DNA from: Mycobacterium sp. IS-1496
Lineage (GTDB): Bacteria > Actinomycetota > Actinomycetes > Mycobacteriales > Mycobacteriaceae
Length of the DNA: 64,000 nucleotides
Assembly (NCBI RefSeq): GCF_001499995.1
Contig: NZ_LQIU01000006.1
Coordinates: forward strand, 47,443-111,442
Direction: 5' to 3'
In this document: piece after piece, positions 37,863 through 46,615 of the stretch
How positions within the stretch are numbered: the first letter of the stretch is position 1
Layout of the letters: each line of letters starts with the position of its first letter
Notes under the pieces: generated by a model
Seen by the model: the letters and a program-made list of their open reading frames with translations, nothing else
Databases searched by the model: none
Told to the model about the DNA's origin: nothing
Position numbers and translations under genes: made by a program

Positions 37863-38212
37863 GGTGCGTGGCCTTCCAGTTCTGCGCGGATCGCCGCGGC
37901 GCGCGGGTCGATCACCTTGTTGGCGTAGCGGACGTAGATGCCCGTGATGAGGAATGTGGTGACGAACTGACCGATACCGATCAGCAGGCCGACGTTGACG
38001 TTGCCGAACACCCGGATCGCCATGAAGTCGGTGGCGAACGTGCTCAGCAGGACGTAGGTGGTGTACCAGATGAGGAACGCCGCACTCATCGGGAACACGA
38101 AGCGGCGCAACCTGTTCCGCAGGTCCACGAACTCGGGACTGGCCTCCATGGCCAGATACTGGTCACCGCTGGGCATCCCTGCCTCCCGCGGTGGAAGATC
38201 CGTTTCGGACAC
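37859..38212 (-). CDS. DUF485 membrane protein (YjcH-like)
   Basis: A 117-residue protein with two transmembrane helices: LRRFVFPMSAAFLIWYTTYVLLSTFA and GLLIGIGQFVTTFLITGIYVRYANK. This is the DUF485/YjcH family, almost always encoded immediately before an SSS acetate permease and thought to assist it. GTG 38212 has AGGAG 7 nt upstream, favouring it over longer starts. It is the first gene of the two-gene unit with the symporter. Confidence 0.85.
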   Translation of the reverse strand: MSETDLPPREAGMPSGDQYLAMEASPEFVDLRNRLRRFVFPMSAAFLIWYTTYVLLSTFATDFMAIRVFGNVNVGLLIGIGQFVTTFLITGIYVRYANKVIDPRAAAIRAELEGHAP

Positions 38213-38260
38213 CGTGACTCCTGACCTCGTCGTGTGAACCAGTTCTCGGCTGAAACTAGA

Positions 38261-38276
38261 TGAGATGCAGGTCACA
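38261..38276. promoter_or_regulatory. Candidate CRP (cAMP receptor) site
   Basis: TGAGA-TGCAGG-TCACA matches nine of ten positions of TGTGA-N6-TCACA. It is 49-64 bp upstream of the DUF485-symporter start. Acetate permease operons are CRP-dependent in other bacteria, so the location is sensible. Whether it activates or represses depends on the unmapped transcription start. Confidence 0.45.
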
Positions 38277-38362
38277 TACCCGCACCTTGGGCCGGTCACA
38301 CGGTGAAGACCGGCAGCGGTGCGGTGAACGGTCGGATGCCGGCGACGAACGGCGCCGCCGGT

Positions 38363-40099
38363 TCAGCCCCCGGGGAGGCGTTCGACGCCCATGCCCAGCC
38401 GTTCGGGCACGTGCATCCGCGCGAAGATCTGCGCGACGTCCGGCGGGGCGCTGCGCCGGGTGAGCCGGCTGACGACGATCATCGTCGCGAAGGCCAGCGG
38501 AACGGTGACCGCGGCGGGATAGCCGACCACCACCGCGGCCCACCCGCCGAGCGCCTGCTCGTCGACCGCGCCGGCGATCGCGAGCGCCACCGCCGACCCC
38601 GCGGCCAGCCCGCCGACCACCAGGCCGCACGACGCGCCGATCGCGGTCAGCCCGCGCCACCAGATGCCGAGCACCAGCAACGGGCACAGTGTGGACGCGG
38701 CCACCGCGAACGCCAGCCCGACGCTGCGCGACAGCTCCAGGCCGGAGGTGATGAGCGACAACGGGATCGGGATCAGGCCGCCGACGAGCGCGGCGATGCG
38801 GAAGTCGCGGACCCGTCCGCGCAACACATCGGTGGCCAGCGCGCCGGCGAGGCTCACCAGCAGGCCCGACGACGTCGCGAGGAATGCCGCGATCGCGCCT
38901 GCGGCCACGAGCGCGGCGAGCAACTGGCCGAACACCCCACCGATCGCGGCGGCGGGGGCCAGCAGCACCGCGGCGTCGGCGGCGCCGGTGATGAGCAGTT
39001 GCGGCACGTAGAGCCGGGAGAACACGCCGATCAGGGTGGGGAACAGGTAGAACAGGCCGAGCAGCGCGATCACCGCGAGCGCGGTGCGGCGGGCGACCCG
39101 GCCGTCGGGGTTGGTGTAGAAGCGCACCAGCACGTGCGGCAGCCCCATCGTGCCGAGGAACGTCGCCACGATGATCGACAGCACCTGGTAGAGCGGATGT
39201 GCGCCGCCCAGGCCGCCGCCGGAGGCGAGCCAGTCGCCGCCCGCCGCGGGTGTGCCGGCCAGTACGGGGGTGGCGGCGCCGTCGGCCAGCGTCAGCGTGG
39301 TGTTCTCGCCGAGTTCGTGTTCGCCGGGCGCACCGATGGGCGCGGCGGTGACGGGCCTGCCGTCGAGGGTGCCGGTCACCGTGACTCCGGCCGGTTCGGT
39401 GACCTGGACGACGACGGCGGTCTCGACGGCCACGGTCGTGTCCTGGGTGACGACCGGCGGGAGCGGGCCACCCAGTTCTCCGCGGTCGGCGAAGAACAGC
39501 CCCAGCAGCGCGAGCGCCGGGATCGCGATGGCGGTCAGCTTGAGCCAGTACTGGAAGGCCTGGACGAACGTGATCGAGCGCATGCCGCCGGCCACCACGT
39601 TCGCGATGACGATGCCGCCGACCACGACCGGGCCGATCCACACCGGCATGCCCAGCAGTGTCTTGAGCGCGAGGCCGGCGCCCTGGTACTGCGGTACCAG
39701 GTACACCACGCAGATCACGATGACGACGAGCATCGCGACCTTGCGCAACCGCGGTGACCCGAGCCGGAACTCGGCGAAGTCGGGCACGGTGTAGGCCCCC
39801 GAACGGCGCAGCGGCGCGGCCACGAACAGCAGCAGGCCCAGATAGCCCGCGGTGAAGCCGACGGGGTACCACAGTGCGTCGGCGCCGTATTTCGCGATCA
39901 GCCCGGCGACGCCGAGAAACGATGCCGCGGAAAGGTATTCACCGGAGATCGCGGCGGCGTTCCACTGCGGCCCGACGGTGCGGGAGGCCACCAGGAAGTC
40001 GGAGGTGGTGCGGGAGAACCGGACGCCGTAGGCGCCGATCGCGATGGTCGCCACCGCCGCGGCGAGCAGCGCGGCCGCCGTCAAGGCCGATCCGGTCAT
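38363..40099 (-). CDS. Sodium/solute symporter (SSS), second copy with extracytoplasmic insertion
   Basis: A 578-residue SSS-family permease. SDFLVASRTVGPQWNAAAISGEYLSAASFLGVAGLIAKYG and LPHVLVRFYTNPDGRVARRTAL mark the family. Between helices at about residues 205-300 lies a roughly 90-residue polar, Thr/Val/Pro-rich insertion (starting near FADRGELGGPLPP) absent from the other symporter; it should be outside the membrane and may gate or bind substrate. It overlaps the small membrane protein gene by 4 bp and is last in the unit with the LytS/LytTR genes. Confidence 0.87.
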   Translation of the reverse strand: MTGSALTAAALLAAAVATIAIGAYGVRFSRTTSDFLVASRTVGPQWNAAAISGEYLSAASFLGVAGLIAKYGADALWYPVGFTAGYLGLLLFVAAPLRRSGAYTVPDFAEFRLGSPRLRKVAMLVVIVICVVYLVPQYQGAGLALKTLLGMPVWIGPVVVGGIVIANVVAGGMRSITFVQAFQYWLKLTAIAIPALALLGLFFADRGELGGPLPPVVTQDTTVAVETAVVVQVTEPAGVTVTGTLDGRPVTAAPIGAPGEHELGENTTLTLADGAATPVLAGTPAAGGDWLASGGGLGGAHPLYQVLSIIVATFLGTMGLPHVLVRFYTNPDGRVARRTALAVIALLGLFYLFPTLIGVFSRLYVPQLLITGAADAAVLLAPAAAIGGVFGQLLAALVAAGAIAAFLATSSGLLVSLAGALATDVLRGRVRDFRIAALVGGLIPIPLSLITSGLELSRSVGLAFAVAASTLCPLLVLGIWWRGLTAIGASCGLVVGGLAAGSAVALAIAGAVDEQALGGWAAVVVGYPAAVTVPLAFATMIVVSRLTRRSAPPDVAQIFARMHVPERLGMGVERLPGG

Positions 40100-40470
40100 G
40101 GCTCGCTGTCGATGACGCGGACGAAGTCGCGCTCGGCCTGTTCGGCCAGCCGAACGTACAACCGGCCCACCCCGTACAGCAGGGGATACGCCAGCAGCCC
40201 GAGCGCCAGCCAGTTGAGCCGCACGCCCGCGACGGTGAGCGCCGCCCAGCCCGGGAACACCGCCGAGGCCAACGGGATCGCCGCGACGACGCACACCACC
40301 ACGGTCGCCAGGCGCAACGCCAGCCCCAGCTGCGCGCGCACCAGGCCCCGCACGAGCGCGTCACCGACCTGGGTCTGCTCCTGTACCTCGACCCTGGTCC
40401 GCACCATGCGCGCACCGCGGCGGTGGGCCAGCACGACCCGCTCGCGCTGCGGGCGGCCCGGCTCAGTCAT
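40096..40470 (-). CDS. Small two-helix membrane protein, symporter partner
   Basis: A 124-residue protein. A basic N-terminus is followed by two hydrophobic helices (LALRLATVVVCVVAAIPLASAVF and LNWLALGLLAYPLLYGVGRLYVRLAEQ). The size, topology and position before an SSS permease mirror the DUF485 protein of the other pair, though the sequence is diverged. It probably helps assemble or regulate the second symporter. It overlaps the response regulator gene by 8 bp and the symporter gene by 4 bp. Confidence 0.7.
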   Translation of the reverse strand: MTEPGRPQRERVVLAHRRGARMVRTRVEVQEQTQVGDALVRGLVRAQLGLALRLATVVVCVVAAIPLASAVFPGWAALTVAGVRLNWLALGLLAYPLLYGVGRLYVRLAEQAERDFVRVIDSEP

Positions 40471-41275
40471 CGCCGCCGGCGGGTCGCAGGTGCCGCAGCG
40501 GGTCCCGCACCAACCGGTCCCGCAGTTCGCGGGCCTGACGACGGCTCACCGGCAACTCGACGGCAGGCGAGGAACCGTTGGCGCGCAACCGCACGAGCAC
40601 CGCGCCGTCGCTGGTGCGCAACCCCGTCACCAGCCGCAGCGCCACCAGGTACGAGCGGTGGATCCGCTGGAATCCGCGCTCCCGCCAACGGGTTTCGAGG
40701 GTGCTGAGCGGGATGCGCACCAGGTGCGACCCCGACGCCGAGTGCAGCCGGGCGTAGTCGCCCTCGGCCTCGACCCAGCCGATGCTGTCGCGGGGGACCA
40801 GGTGGGTGATCCCGCCGAGTTCGGCGGGTACGACGTCGGAGTCGGGTTCCTCGTCGGCGGCCGCCGGTTCGGCGCTGCGGGCCGCACCGGCCGATTCGGC
40901 GCTGCGCGCCGAGACCACCCGTCGGACCGCTTCGTCGAGGCGGTCCTGCCGGATCGGTTTGAGCAGGTAGTCGATGGCCCCGACGTCGAAGGCGGCGACC
41001 GCCTTGTCGTCGTGGGCGGTGACGAACACGATGGCCGGCCGGTGGGCGAAGTTGGCCAGCACACCGGCCAATTCGATGCCGGACAGGCCGGGCATGTTGA
41101 TGTCGAGGAAGATCGCGTCGATGGTGTGCTGGTTGAGCTCACGCAGCGCGGAGGTGGCGTCGTTGACGCGGAACACCTCGCCGATGTCGGGGTGGCGGCC
41201 CAGCAGGTAGGCCAGTTCGTCGAGCGCGGGCATCTCGTCGTCGACGGCGAGCACGGTCAGACCGGACCTGTTCAC
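40463..41275 (-). CDS. LytTR-type response regulator
   Basis: A 270-residue response regulator. The receiver domain (1 to about 125) has the acidic pair in VDDE, the phospho-acceptor Asp58 in FLDINMPGLSG and the Lys of KPIR. A Ser/Ala/Glu-rich linker leads to a C-terminal LytTR DNA-binding domain (about 160-262; GWVEAEGDYARLHSASG, FQRIHRSYLV). LytTR regulators bind paired direct repeats rather than palindromes. The GTG start overlaps the kinase stop by 4 bp. It probably controls the neighbouring symporter genes. Confidence 0.9.
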   Translation of the reverse strand: MNRSGLTVLAVDDEMPALDELAYLLGRHPDIGEVFRVNDATSALRELNQHTIDAIFLDINMPGLSGIELAGVLANFAHRPAIVFVTAHDDKAVAAFDVGAIDYLLKPIRQDRLDEAVRRVVSARSAESAGAARSAEPAAADEEPDSDVVPAELGGITHLVPRDSIGWVEAEGDYARLHSASGSHLVRIPLSTLETRWRERGFQRIHRSYLVALRLVTGLRTSDGAVLVRLRANGSSPAVELPVSRRQARELRDRLVRDPLRHLRPAGGDD

Positions 41276-42498
41276 CCGTACGCACCTCCGCCGGCCCGCA
41301 CACCGGACCGGAACTTGGGTACCCGCATGATGACCTTCGTGCCCGCCCCGATCGCCGTCTCGACCACCAGACCGTAGTCGTTGCCGAACGCCGCGCGCAG
41401 GCGGTGGTCGACATTGGTCAGGCCCACGTGAGCGCTGTGACCGGGGGCAGGGGGGCCATCGGAATGGACCCCGCCACCCAGCGCATCGCCCGGCCCGGTG
41501 CGCAGCACGGCGGGGTCCATCCCGACGCCGTCGTCCTCGACCGTGATGACGCAGTCGGAGCCCTCGTCGCGGGCGACGATCTCGATCGATCCGCCGCCGC
41601 GGCCGGCCAGTCCGTGCCGCACGGCGTTCTCGACCAGCGGTTGCAGCGCCAGGAACGGCACCACGACGCCGAGCACTTCGGGGGCCACCTGCAGGCGGAC
41701 GTCCAGCGATGTCCCGAAGCGGGCGCGCTCGAGGGTCAGGTAGCGGTCGATGTTGCGCAACTCCTCGGCCAGCGTCGTGTACTGCCCGGCGGCGCGGAAC
41801 GAATAGCGGGTGAAGTCGGCGAACTCGAGGATCAGTTCGCGGGCCCGGTCGGGGTCGGTGCGCACGAACGAGGCGATGGTGTTGAGCGCGTTGTAGATGA
41901 AGTGCGGGCTGATCTGCGCCCGCAGGGCGAGCACTTCGGCACGGTCGAGGCGGGCCCGGGAGGCGTCGAGTTCGGCGAGTTCGAGTTGTCCTGCGGCGTA
42001 GCGCGCGACCTCTCCGACCGCGCCGAGCATGCCGGGGCCCGGATCGCGGGAGGTGACGACCGTGAGCACCCCGAGCAGGTCGCCGGCATCGGTCAGCAGG
42101 GGTTGGGCGATGACCGTCGCGGCGCGCACCGAGGTGAGCACCCGGCGCTCCCCGGCGATCGATTCGCGGACGGTGCGCGCCGCGTCGTCGGCCACGTCGG
42201 ACGTCCAGACCGCGCCGTCCTCGGGTTCGCGGGCGAGCAGTTGGCCCTCGCCGTCGAACAGCGCGATGCCGTCGGTGCCGGTGAGCTCGCGCAGGAACGG
42301 CGCCGCCGACTCCGCGGAGGTGGTGTCGAGGCCCTGACGCAACGCGCGTGCGGCCAACGACGCGGTGTGCAGCGCGGCGTGGACGGCACGTTCGGTCGGG
42401 GTCGCCACCACGCGCCGGGTGCGCACGACGACCACCGCGGCGGCCACGGCTGCCACGATCAGCACCGCCGCCAGGACTATCGCGAGTTCGCCGGACAT
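41272..42498 (-). CDS. LytS-type sensor histidine kinase
   Basis: A 408-residue kinase. One N-terminal transmembrane helix (about 5-25) is followed by a GAF-like cytoplasmic region (about 60-175), then the LytS/YehU His-kinase domain with the phospho-accepting His199 in QISPHFIYNALNTI, and an ATPase domain with PLVENAVRHG and DDGVGMD. Unlike LytS it lacks the multi-helix 5TM sensor, so the signal may be cytoplasmic or come from a partner such as the symporter. It is the first gene of the four-gene unit. Confidence 0.9.
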   Translation of the reverse strand: MSGELAIVLAAVLIVAAVAAAVVVVRTRRVVATPTERAVHAALHTASLAARALRQGLDTTSAESAAPFLRELTGTDGIALFDGEGQLLAREPEDGAVWTSDVADDAARTVRESIAGERRVLTSVRAATVIAQPLLTDAGDLLGVLTVVTSRDPGPGMLGAVGEVARYAAGQLELAELDASRARLDRAEVLALRAQISPHFIYNALNTIASFVRTDPDRARELILEFADFTRYSFRAAGQYTTLAEELRNIDRYLTLERARFGTSLDVRLQVAPEVLGVVVPFLALQPLVENAVRHGLAGRGGGSIEIVARDEGSDCVITVEDDGVGMDPAVLRTGPGDALGGGVHSDGPPAPGHSAHVGLTNVDHRLRAAFGNDYGLVVETAIGAGTKVIMRVPKFRSGVRAGGGAYG

Positions 42499-42550
42499 CC
42501 GCTGTAGGTGCTCCTCGCGTCCGCGTCACCACATGGGGTTTCGGCCACCT

Positions 42551-42556
42551 TAAACT
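42551..42556 (+). promoter_or_regulatory. Leaderless-type -10 of the HhH-GPD gene
   Basis: TAAACT lies 6 nt before GTG 42563; no ribosome binding site is present. Confidence 0.4.
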
Positions 42557-42562
42557 GGCGGC

Positions 42563-43141
42563 GTGGCGAAACTGCAGCTTGTCCAGGATCCGGCGGCCGA
42601 CGCGCTGCTCGAGGCAAATCCGTTCGCGCTGCTGGTCGGCATGCTGCTCGACCAGCAGTACCCGATGGAGGCCGCGTTCGCGGGGCCGAAGAAGATCGCC
42701 GACCGGATGGGCGGTGTCGACCCCCGCGAGATCGCCGACCACGACCCGGAAAAGTTCGCCGCGCTGTGCTCGACAACCCCTGCGGTGCACCGCTTTCCCG
42801 GGTCGATGGCCAAACGCATCCAGGCGCTGGCGCAACTCGTCGTGGACCGCTACGACGGTGACGCCGCCGCGCTGTGGACCTCCGGTGACCCGGACGGGGC
42901 TGAGGTGCTGCGCCGGCTCAAGGCGCTGCCCGGATTCGGCGAGCAGAAGGCGAAGATCTTCCTGGCACTGCTGGGCAAGCAGTACGGCGTGACACCGCAG
43001 GGCTGGCGTGAGGCCGCGGGCGACTACGGCAAGGCCGGAACGTACATGTCGATCGCCGACGTGACCGACCCCGGTGCGCTGGAGAAGGTGCGCTCGTACA
43101 AGAAGCAGGCGAAGGCCGCCGCGAAAGCCGCCAAGGGCTGA
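42563..43141 (+). CDS. HhH-GPD base-excision-repair family protein (Rv1156 type)
   Basis: A 192-residue protein matching Rv1156. It has a short HhH-GPD (endonuclease III/AlkA-like) core: ALLVGMLLDQQYPMEAAFAGPKKIADRMG, and the helix-hairpin-helix LKALPGFGEQKAKIFLALLG. The catalytic Lys/Asp of standard glycosylases and the iron-sulfur cluster are not evident. It may be a minimal or inactive glycosylase. A basic Lys/Ala tail ends the protein. Start GTG 42563. Confidence 0.85.
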   Translation: MAKLQLVQDPAADALLEANPFALLVGMLLDQQYPMEAAFAGPKKIADRMGGVDPREIADHDPEKFAALCSTTPAVHRFPGSMAKRIQALAQLVVDRYDGDAAALWTSGDPDGAEVLRRLKALPGFGEQKAKIFLALLGKQYGVTPQGWREAAGDYGKAGTYMSIADVTDPGALEKVRSYKKQAKAAAKAAKG

Positions 43142-43161
43142 CTCATATGCCGACTTGCGAA

Positions 43162-43167
43162 TAGGCT
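43162..43167 (+). promoter_or_regulatory. Leaderless-type -10 of the DUF1059 gene
   Basis: TAGGCT lies 7 nt before ATG 43175. Confidence 0.35.
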
Positions 43168-43174
43168 GGGCCAC

Positions 43175-43321
43175 ATGAAGACACACTTGAACTGCCCGTG
43201 CGGTGAGGCCATCACCGGCAAGGACGAAGAGGACCTGGTCGAGAAGGCGCAGAAGCATCTGTCGGAGGCCCATCCCGGCCGCGAATACGACCGCGACGCG
43301 ATCCTGTTCATGGCGTACTAG
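43175..43321 (+). CDS. Small DUF1059-type protein (48 aa)
   Basis: A 48-residue protein with the DUF1059 pattern: N-terminal LNCPCGEAITGKDEEDLVEKAQKHLSEAHP, where two Cys and two His (QKHLSEAH) are placed as possible metal ligands. An acidic end follows. Such short actinobacterial proteins have no known function. It lies 33 bp after the HhH-GPD gene and is followed by a hairpin. Confidence 0.8.
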   Translation: MKTHLNCPCGEAITGKDEEDLVEKAQKHLSEAHPGREYDRDAILFMAY

Positions 43322-43333
43322 CCCGCAACGAGA

Positions 43334-43364
43334 AATCCCCGGCCGCGCATCGCGACCGGGGATT
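43334..43364. terminator. Hairpin between DUF1059 gene and Rv1157c-like gene
   Basis: AATCCCCGG (43334-43342) pairs with CCGGGGATT (43356-43364), and the loop has a further CGCG/CGCG stem. It sits between convergent stops at 43321 and 43379 and can end both transcripts. Confidence 0.75.
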
Positions 43365-43378
43365 CGTCGTGTCGGGGG

Positions 43379-44407
43379 TCAGGGCACGACCGTCGATCCG
43401 ATGGTCGGCATGAACTGGCACTGCTTCTCGGTGGTGGTGACCTGGCCGAAGATCGTGGACATGATGCTGCCCGATCCGGTGTCGACGATGGCGGTCAGCG
43501 TCGTCGGGCCCTCCGGGTTGATGTCCGAACGCGGTTTGAGCGTCGCGCTGCCGGACTTACCGGTGGTGAGGTTCACCCACGTCACGTTCAGCGGCAGCTT
43601 CTGCTCGGCCGCCGGTCCCGGCGTGCCCACAGCGGTGAACACGTACGCGGTCTGGCCGGGCCCCGGTCCGGGTGCAGGGATCTTGGCCGGCCCCGCCACC
43701 GAGATCGCGGTGGCGAGGACGTTCCCGCCGTCTGCCAGGCATCCGTTGCTGATCGACGGATACATGAAGTCCTGCGTCGGCGGGGCGTCCGGGCCGAATC
43801 CCGGCGGACCCGGTGTGGGAGCCGGCGCAGGCGCAGGCGCAGGCGCCGGTCCGGGCAACGCTCCGGCCGCCTCGGCGACCGGCGCAGCCACCGGGGCCGC
43901 GATCGGTGCCGCCGGTGCCGGCGCTGGTGCTGGTGCGGCCGCGGGGATCGCGACCGGATCGACAGCCGGCGCGGCGCTCGGCTCCGGACCCGGTGCGGGC
44001 GGGGTGGCGCCCGCAGGCAGGGGGCCGACCGCGTGGGCCGGGTTGACCCCTGCAGGCAGGTGCGCCTGAGTCCCGGGAACGGCCCCCGCAGCGGGGACAT
44101 GCGCCGCCGGGTCGGCCACGAACTGGTTGACCGCCGAGGCCACGTCGCGGGACGAGGCGGGGGCCGCCGCATCTCCGGCGAACACGGCGGCTGCGGCCAT
44201 CAGCATCGAGGCGGCGTTGTTCGGGTCGGCCGCCGCCTGCTGGATGACCGGACCGAGGCTTTCCATCGCGGGCAGACCGGGCGCCTGAAGCGCGTCGATC
44301 GGAAGCCCGGGAGCGGGCTCGCCGGTGGCCGTCGCACTGCTGAAGAGCAGTGCGACGGACGCGCCGAGCCCGGCCGCGGTCGTCAACAGAGTTCGAGTCG
44401 GTGACAT
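43379..44407 (-). CDS. Exported Ala/Pro-rich protein (Rv1157c type)
   Basis: A 342-residue secreted protein. The signal peptide (LLTTAAGLGASVALLFSSATATG, cleavage near residue 28) is followed by a helical part, a long Pro/Ala/Val-rich linker (about 105-205) and a folded C-terminal domain with two Cys (NGCLADGG and EKQCQFMP) that may form a disulfide. Position and composition match Rv1157c. It is likely to be cell-wall-associated; function unknown. Confidence 0.85.
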   Translation of the reverse strand: MSPTRTLLTTAAGLGASVALLFSSATATGEPAPGLPIDALQAPGLPAMESLGPVIQQAAADPNNAASMLMAAAAVFAGDAAAPASSRDVASAVNQFVADPAAHVPAAGAVPGTQAHLPAGVNPAHAVGPLPAGATPPAPGPEPSAAPAVDPVAIPAAAPAPAPAPAAPIAAPVAAPVAEAAGALPGPAPAPAPAPAPTPGPPGFGPDAPPTQDFMYPSISNGCLADGGNVLATAISVAGPAKIPAPGPGPGQTAYVFTAVGTPGPAAEQKLPLNVTWVNLTTGKSGSATLKPRSDINPEGPTTLTAIVDTGSGSIMSTIFGQVTTTEKQCQFMPTIGSTVVP

Positions 44408-44454
44408 GTCACTCCTCGCGAGTTTCGGTCAGGGCACAGTCGATCGGGCGGCGA

Positions 44455-44967
44455 TCAGGGCAGGGCTGACACCGGGAAGATCGGCGGAGTCGCCGGGGCG
44501 GCCGCTCCTCCCGCGGGCGGTGCGCGGGCGGCCGGTGCGGCCGGCGTCGCCGCGGGCAGCAGGCTCGTCAGCGGGGAACCCGCGGGCATCAGCGAGGCCA
44601 GGCCGGTCGGCACGTTCACCCCGGGCAGCGGTGACGTGGCGGCCGGCGTGCCGGGCAGCGCGGACGCCGCGCCGGGCAGCGCCGGGGTCTGCGGCAGCGT
44701 GATCGACGCCGTCGCGCCCGGTGCGGCGGCAGGCGCGGCGGGGGTCGCGGGGGTCGAGGCGGGCATGCCGGTGCCGGCCAGGGCCGAGGCGAACGTCTGC
44801 AGCAGCTGCGGCGCGTTGCCCAGTTGATCGAGGAACGGAATGCCCGGCGCGGGCGGCGCGGGGGCTGCCGGCTGGGCGGCGGCGGGCGCACTGAGGGCAA
44901 GAGCGATCGGAACCGCCCCAGCCGCAGCAATCACGCTGGTCACGAGGGTTTTTCTGGTGAGTTTCAT
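44455..44967 (-). CDS. Exported Ala/Pro-rich protein (Rv1158c type)
   Basis: A 170-residue secreted protein. A signal peptide ([24 protein letters not shown], cleavage near residue 31) leads to a low-complexity Ala/Pro/Thr/Gly sequence with a short helical patch ([21 protein letters not shown]). It is equivalent to Rv1158c and lies 47 bp upstream of the Rv1157c-like gene in the same direction, so they may be co-expressed. Function unknown. Confidence 0.8.
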   Translation of the reverse strand: MKLTRKTLVTSVIAAAGAVPIALALSAPAAAQPAAPAPPAPGIPFLDQLGNAPQLLQTFASALAGTGMPASTPATPAAPAAAPGATASITLPQTPALPGAASALPGTPAATSPLPGVNVPTGLASLMPAGSPLTSLLPAATPAAPAARAPPAGGAAAPATPPIFPVSALP

Positions 44968-45036
44968 GGATCTCCCAATCCGTTGACAGCACGTCTGCGC
45001 CCGACGCTACGCAGTTACTGGTGTTACTCAAGTGAC

Positions 45037-46359
45037 ATGTGTGGCATTTATTCAACCGTTACGGAGGTGACGGGAATCGGTTACCGGATCAGTAGAGTCG
45101 GGCGGATAAGCGACTCCACCGCCCCCACCGCCGACGCGGCGACCCCCACCCGACTGCCGAGCCGACTGGCCGCGGCGGCGCCCGTGCTGCTCGTGCTGAG
45201 CATCGCGGCGCGGCTCGCGTGGACCTACCTCGCCGCCAACGGCGCGAACTTCGTCGATCTGCACGTCTACGTCGGCGGGGCGGGGGCCCTCGACGAACCG
45301 GGCACGCTCTACGACTACGTCTACGCCGATCAGACGCCGGACTTCCCGCTGCCGTTCACCTATCCGCCGTTCGCCGCGGTGGTCTTCTATCCGCTGCATC
45401 TGCTGCCGTTCGGCCTGGTCGCCTTCACATGGCAGATCGGCATCATCGCCGCGCTGTACGGCGTGGTCCGCCTCAGTCAGCGGTTGCTCGCCGACGGCGG
45501 CGACCGCCGCACCGCGATGCTGTGGACCGCGATCGGCATCTGGCTCGAGCCGCTGCGCAGCACCTTCGACTACGGGCAGGTCAACGTGCTGCTCGTGCTG
45601 GCGGTGCTGGCGGCCGTCCTCAGTTCCCGCTGGTGGTGGTCGGGCCTGCTGGTCGGCCTGGCGGCCGGGATCAAACTCACGCCCGCGGTGTCGGGCCTGT
45701 ACTTCGTCGGCGCGCGGCGCTGGAAGGCCGCGGTCTTCTCGGCGGTGGTGTTCGCCGGCACCGTCGCGGTGTCCGTGGCCGTGGTGGGCCAGCAGGCGCG
45801 GTACTACTTCACCGACCTGCTCGGCGACGCCGACCGCGTCGGCCCGATCGGCACGTCGTTCAACCAGTCCTGGCGCGGGGGCATCTCCCGCATCGTCGGG
45901 CACGACGCCGGATACGGCCCGGTGGTCGTCGCGGCGATCGTCGTCACCGCGGTCCTGGCGCTGCTGGCCTGGCGGGCGATCGGGGGCAGCGCGGACCGGT
46001 TGGGCGCCATCGTGATCGTGCAGCTGTTCGGCCTGCTGCTGTCACCGATCTCGTGGACCCACCACTGGGTGTGGTTGCTGCCGCTGATGATCTGGCTGTG
46101 GCACGGCCCGCTCCGGGAGCGGACCGGGGCGCGGGTGCTGCGGTGGGGCTGGCTGACGCTGACGCTGGTCGGCGTGCCGTGGCTGCTCAGCTTCGCCCAG
46201 CCGACGATCTGGGAGATCGGCAGGCCCTGGTACCTGGCGTGGGCCGGGCTGATCTACATCGTCGCCACGCTGGCGACGCTGGCGTGGGTGGCCACCGCCG
46301 CCGCTACCGGTCGAGGATCGCGTCGATCTCCCGAGCCATCTGCACGTCCTTCTCCGTGA
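45037..46359 (+). CDS. pimE: Polyprenol-phosphate-mannose-dependent alpha-1,2-mannosyltransferase PimE
   Basis: A 440-residue GT-C (GT87) glycosyltransferase with about ten transmembrane helices. It transfers mannose from polyprenyl-phosphate mannose to Ac1PIM4, making Ac1PIM5 on the outer leaflet. Asp74 in NFVDLHVY corresponds to the catalytic Asp of the first extracytoplasmic loop. [21 protein letters not shown] and [17 protein letters not shown] are other conserved blocks. The start is unsure: ATG 45037 lacks a ribosome binding site and GTG 45067 is also in frame. Flanking genes match Rv1158c and Rv1159A. The last 56 bp overlap the converging dehydratase gene. Confidence 0.9.
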   Translation: MCGIYSTVTEVTGIGYRISRVGRISDSTAPTADAATPTRLPSRLAAAAPVLLVLSIAARLAWTYLAANGANFVDLHVYVGGAGALDEPGTLYDYVYADQTPDFPLPFTYPPFAAVVFYPLHLLPFGLVAFTWQIGIIAALYGVVRLSQRLLADGGDRRTAMLWTAIGIWLEPLRSTFDYGQVNVLLVLAVLAAVLSSRWWWSGLLVGLAAGIKLTPAVSGLYFVGARRWKAAVFSAVVFAGTVAVSVAVVGQQARYYFTDLLGDADRVGPIGTSFNQSWRGGISRIVGHDAGYGPVVVAAIVVTAVLALLAWRAIGGSADRLGAIVIVQLFGLLLSPISWTHHWVWLLPLMIWLWHGPLRERTGARVLRWGWLTLTLVGVPWLLSFAQPTIWEIGRPWYLAWAGLIYIVATLATLAWVATAAATGRGSRRSPEPSARPSP

Positions 46360-46588
46360 TACCACCCTCGGAATGCGTGACGAGTGCGAAAGTCACTGTC
46401 CGCCAACGGATGTCGATATCGGGATGGTGGTCTTTCTCCTCGGCGCGCTCGGCCACCCGGCGCACCGCCTCGATGCCGTCGAGGAACGCGGGGAACTTCA
46501 CCGAACGTCGCAGCGCCCCGCCGGCGCGCTCCCAGCCGCCAAGGTCCGGCAGCGCGGCGTCCACCTGTTCGTCGGTCAACACAGCCAT
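46304..46588 (-). CDS. Pterin-4-alpha-carbinolamine dehydratase (Rv1159A type)
   Basis: A 94-residue PCD/DCoH-fold protein. The signature [31 protein letters not shown] contains the catalytic His pair and a later His. It would dehydrate 4a-hydroxy-tetrahydropterin, although mycobacteria lack an obvious pterin hydroxylase, so the real role may differ. Position after pimE matches Rv1159A. Its 3' end overlaps pimE by 56 bp on the other strand. Confidence 0.9.
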   Translation of the reverse strand: MAVLTDEQVDAALPDLGGWERAGGALRRSVKFPAFLDGIEAVRRVAERAEEKDHHPDIDIRWRTVTFALVTHSEGGITEKDVQMAREIDAILDR

Positions 46589-46615
46589 ACCGTCGACGGT
46601 ATACCGTCACCGCTG

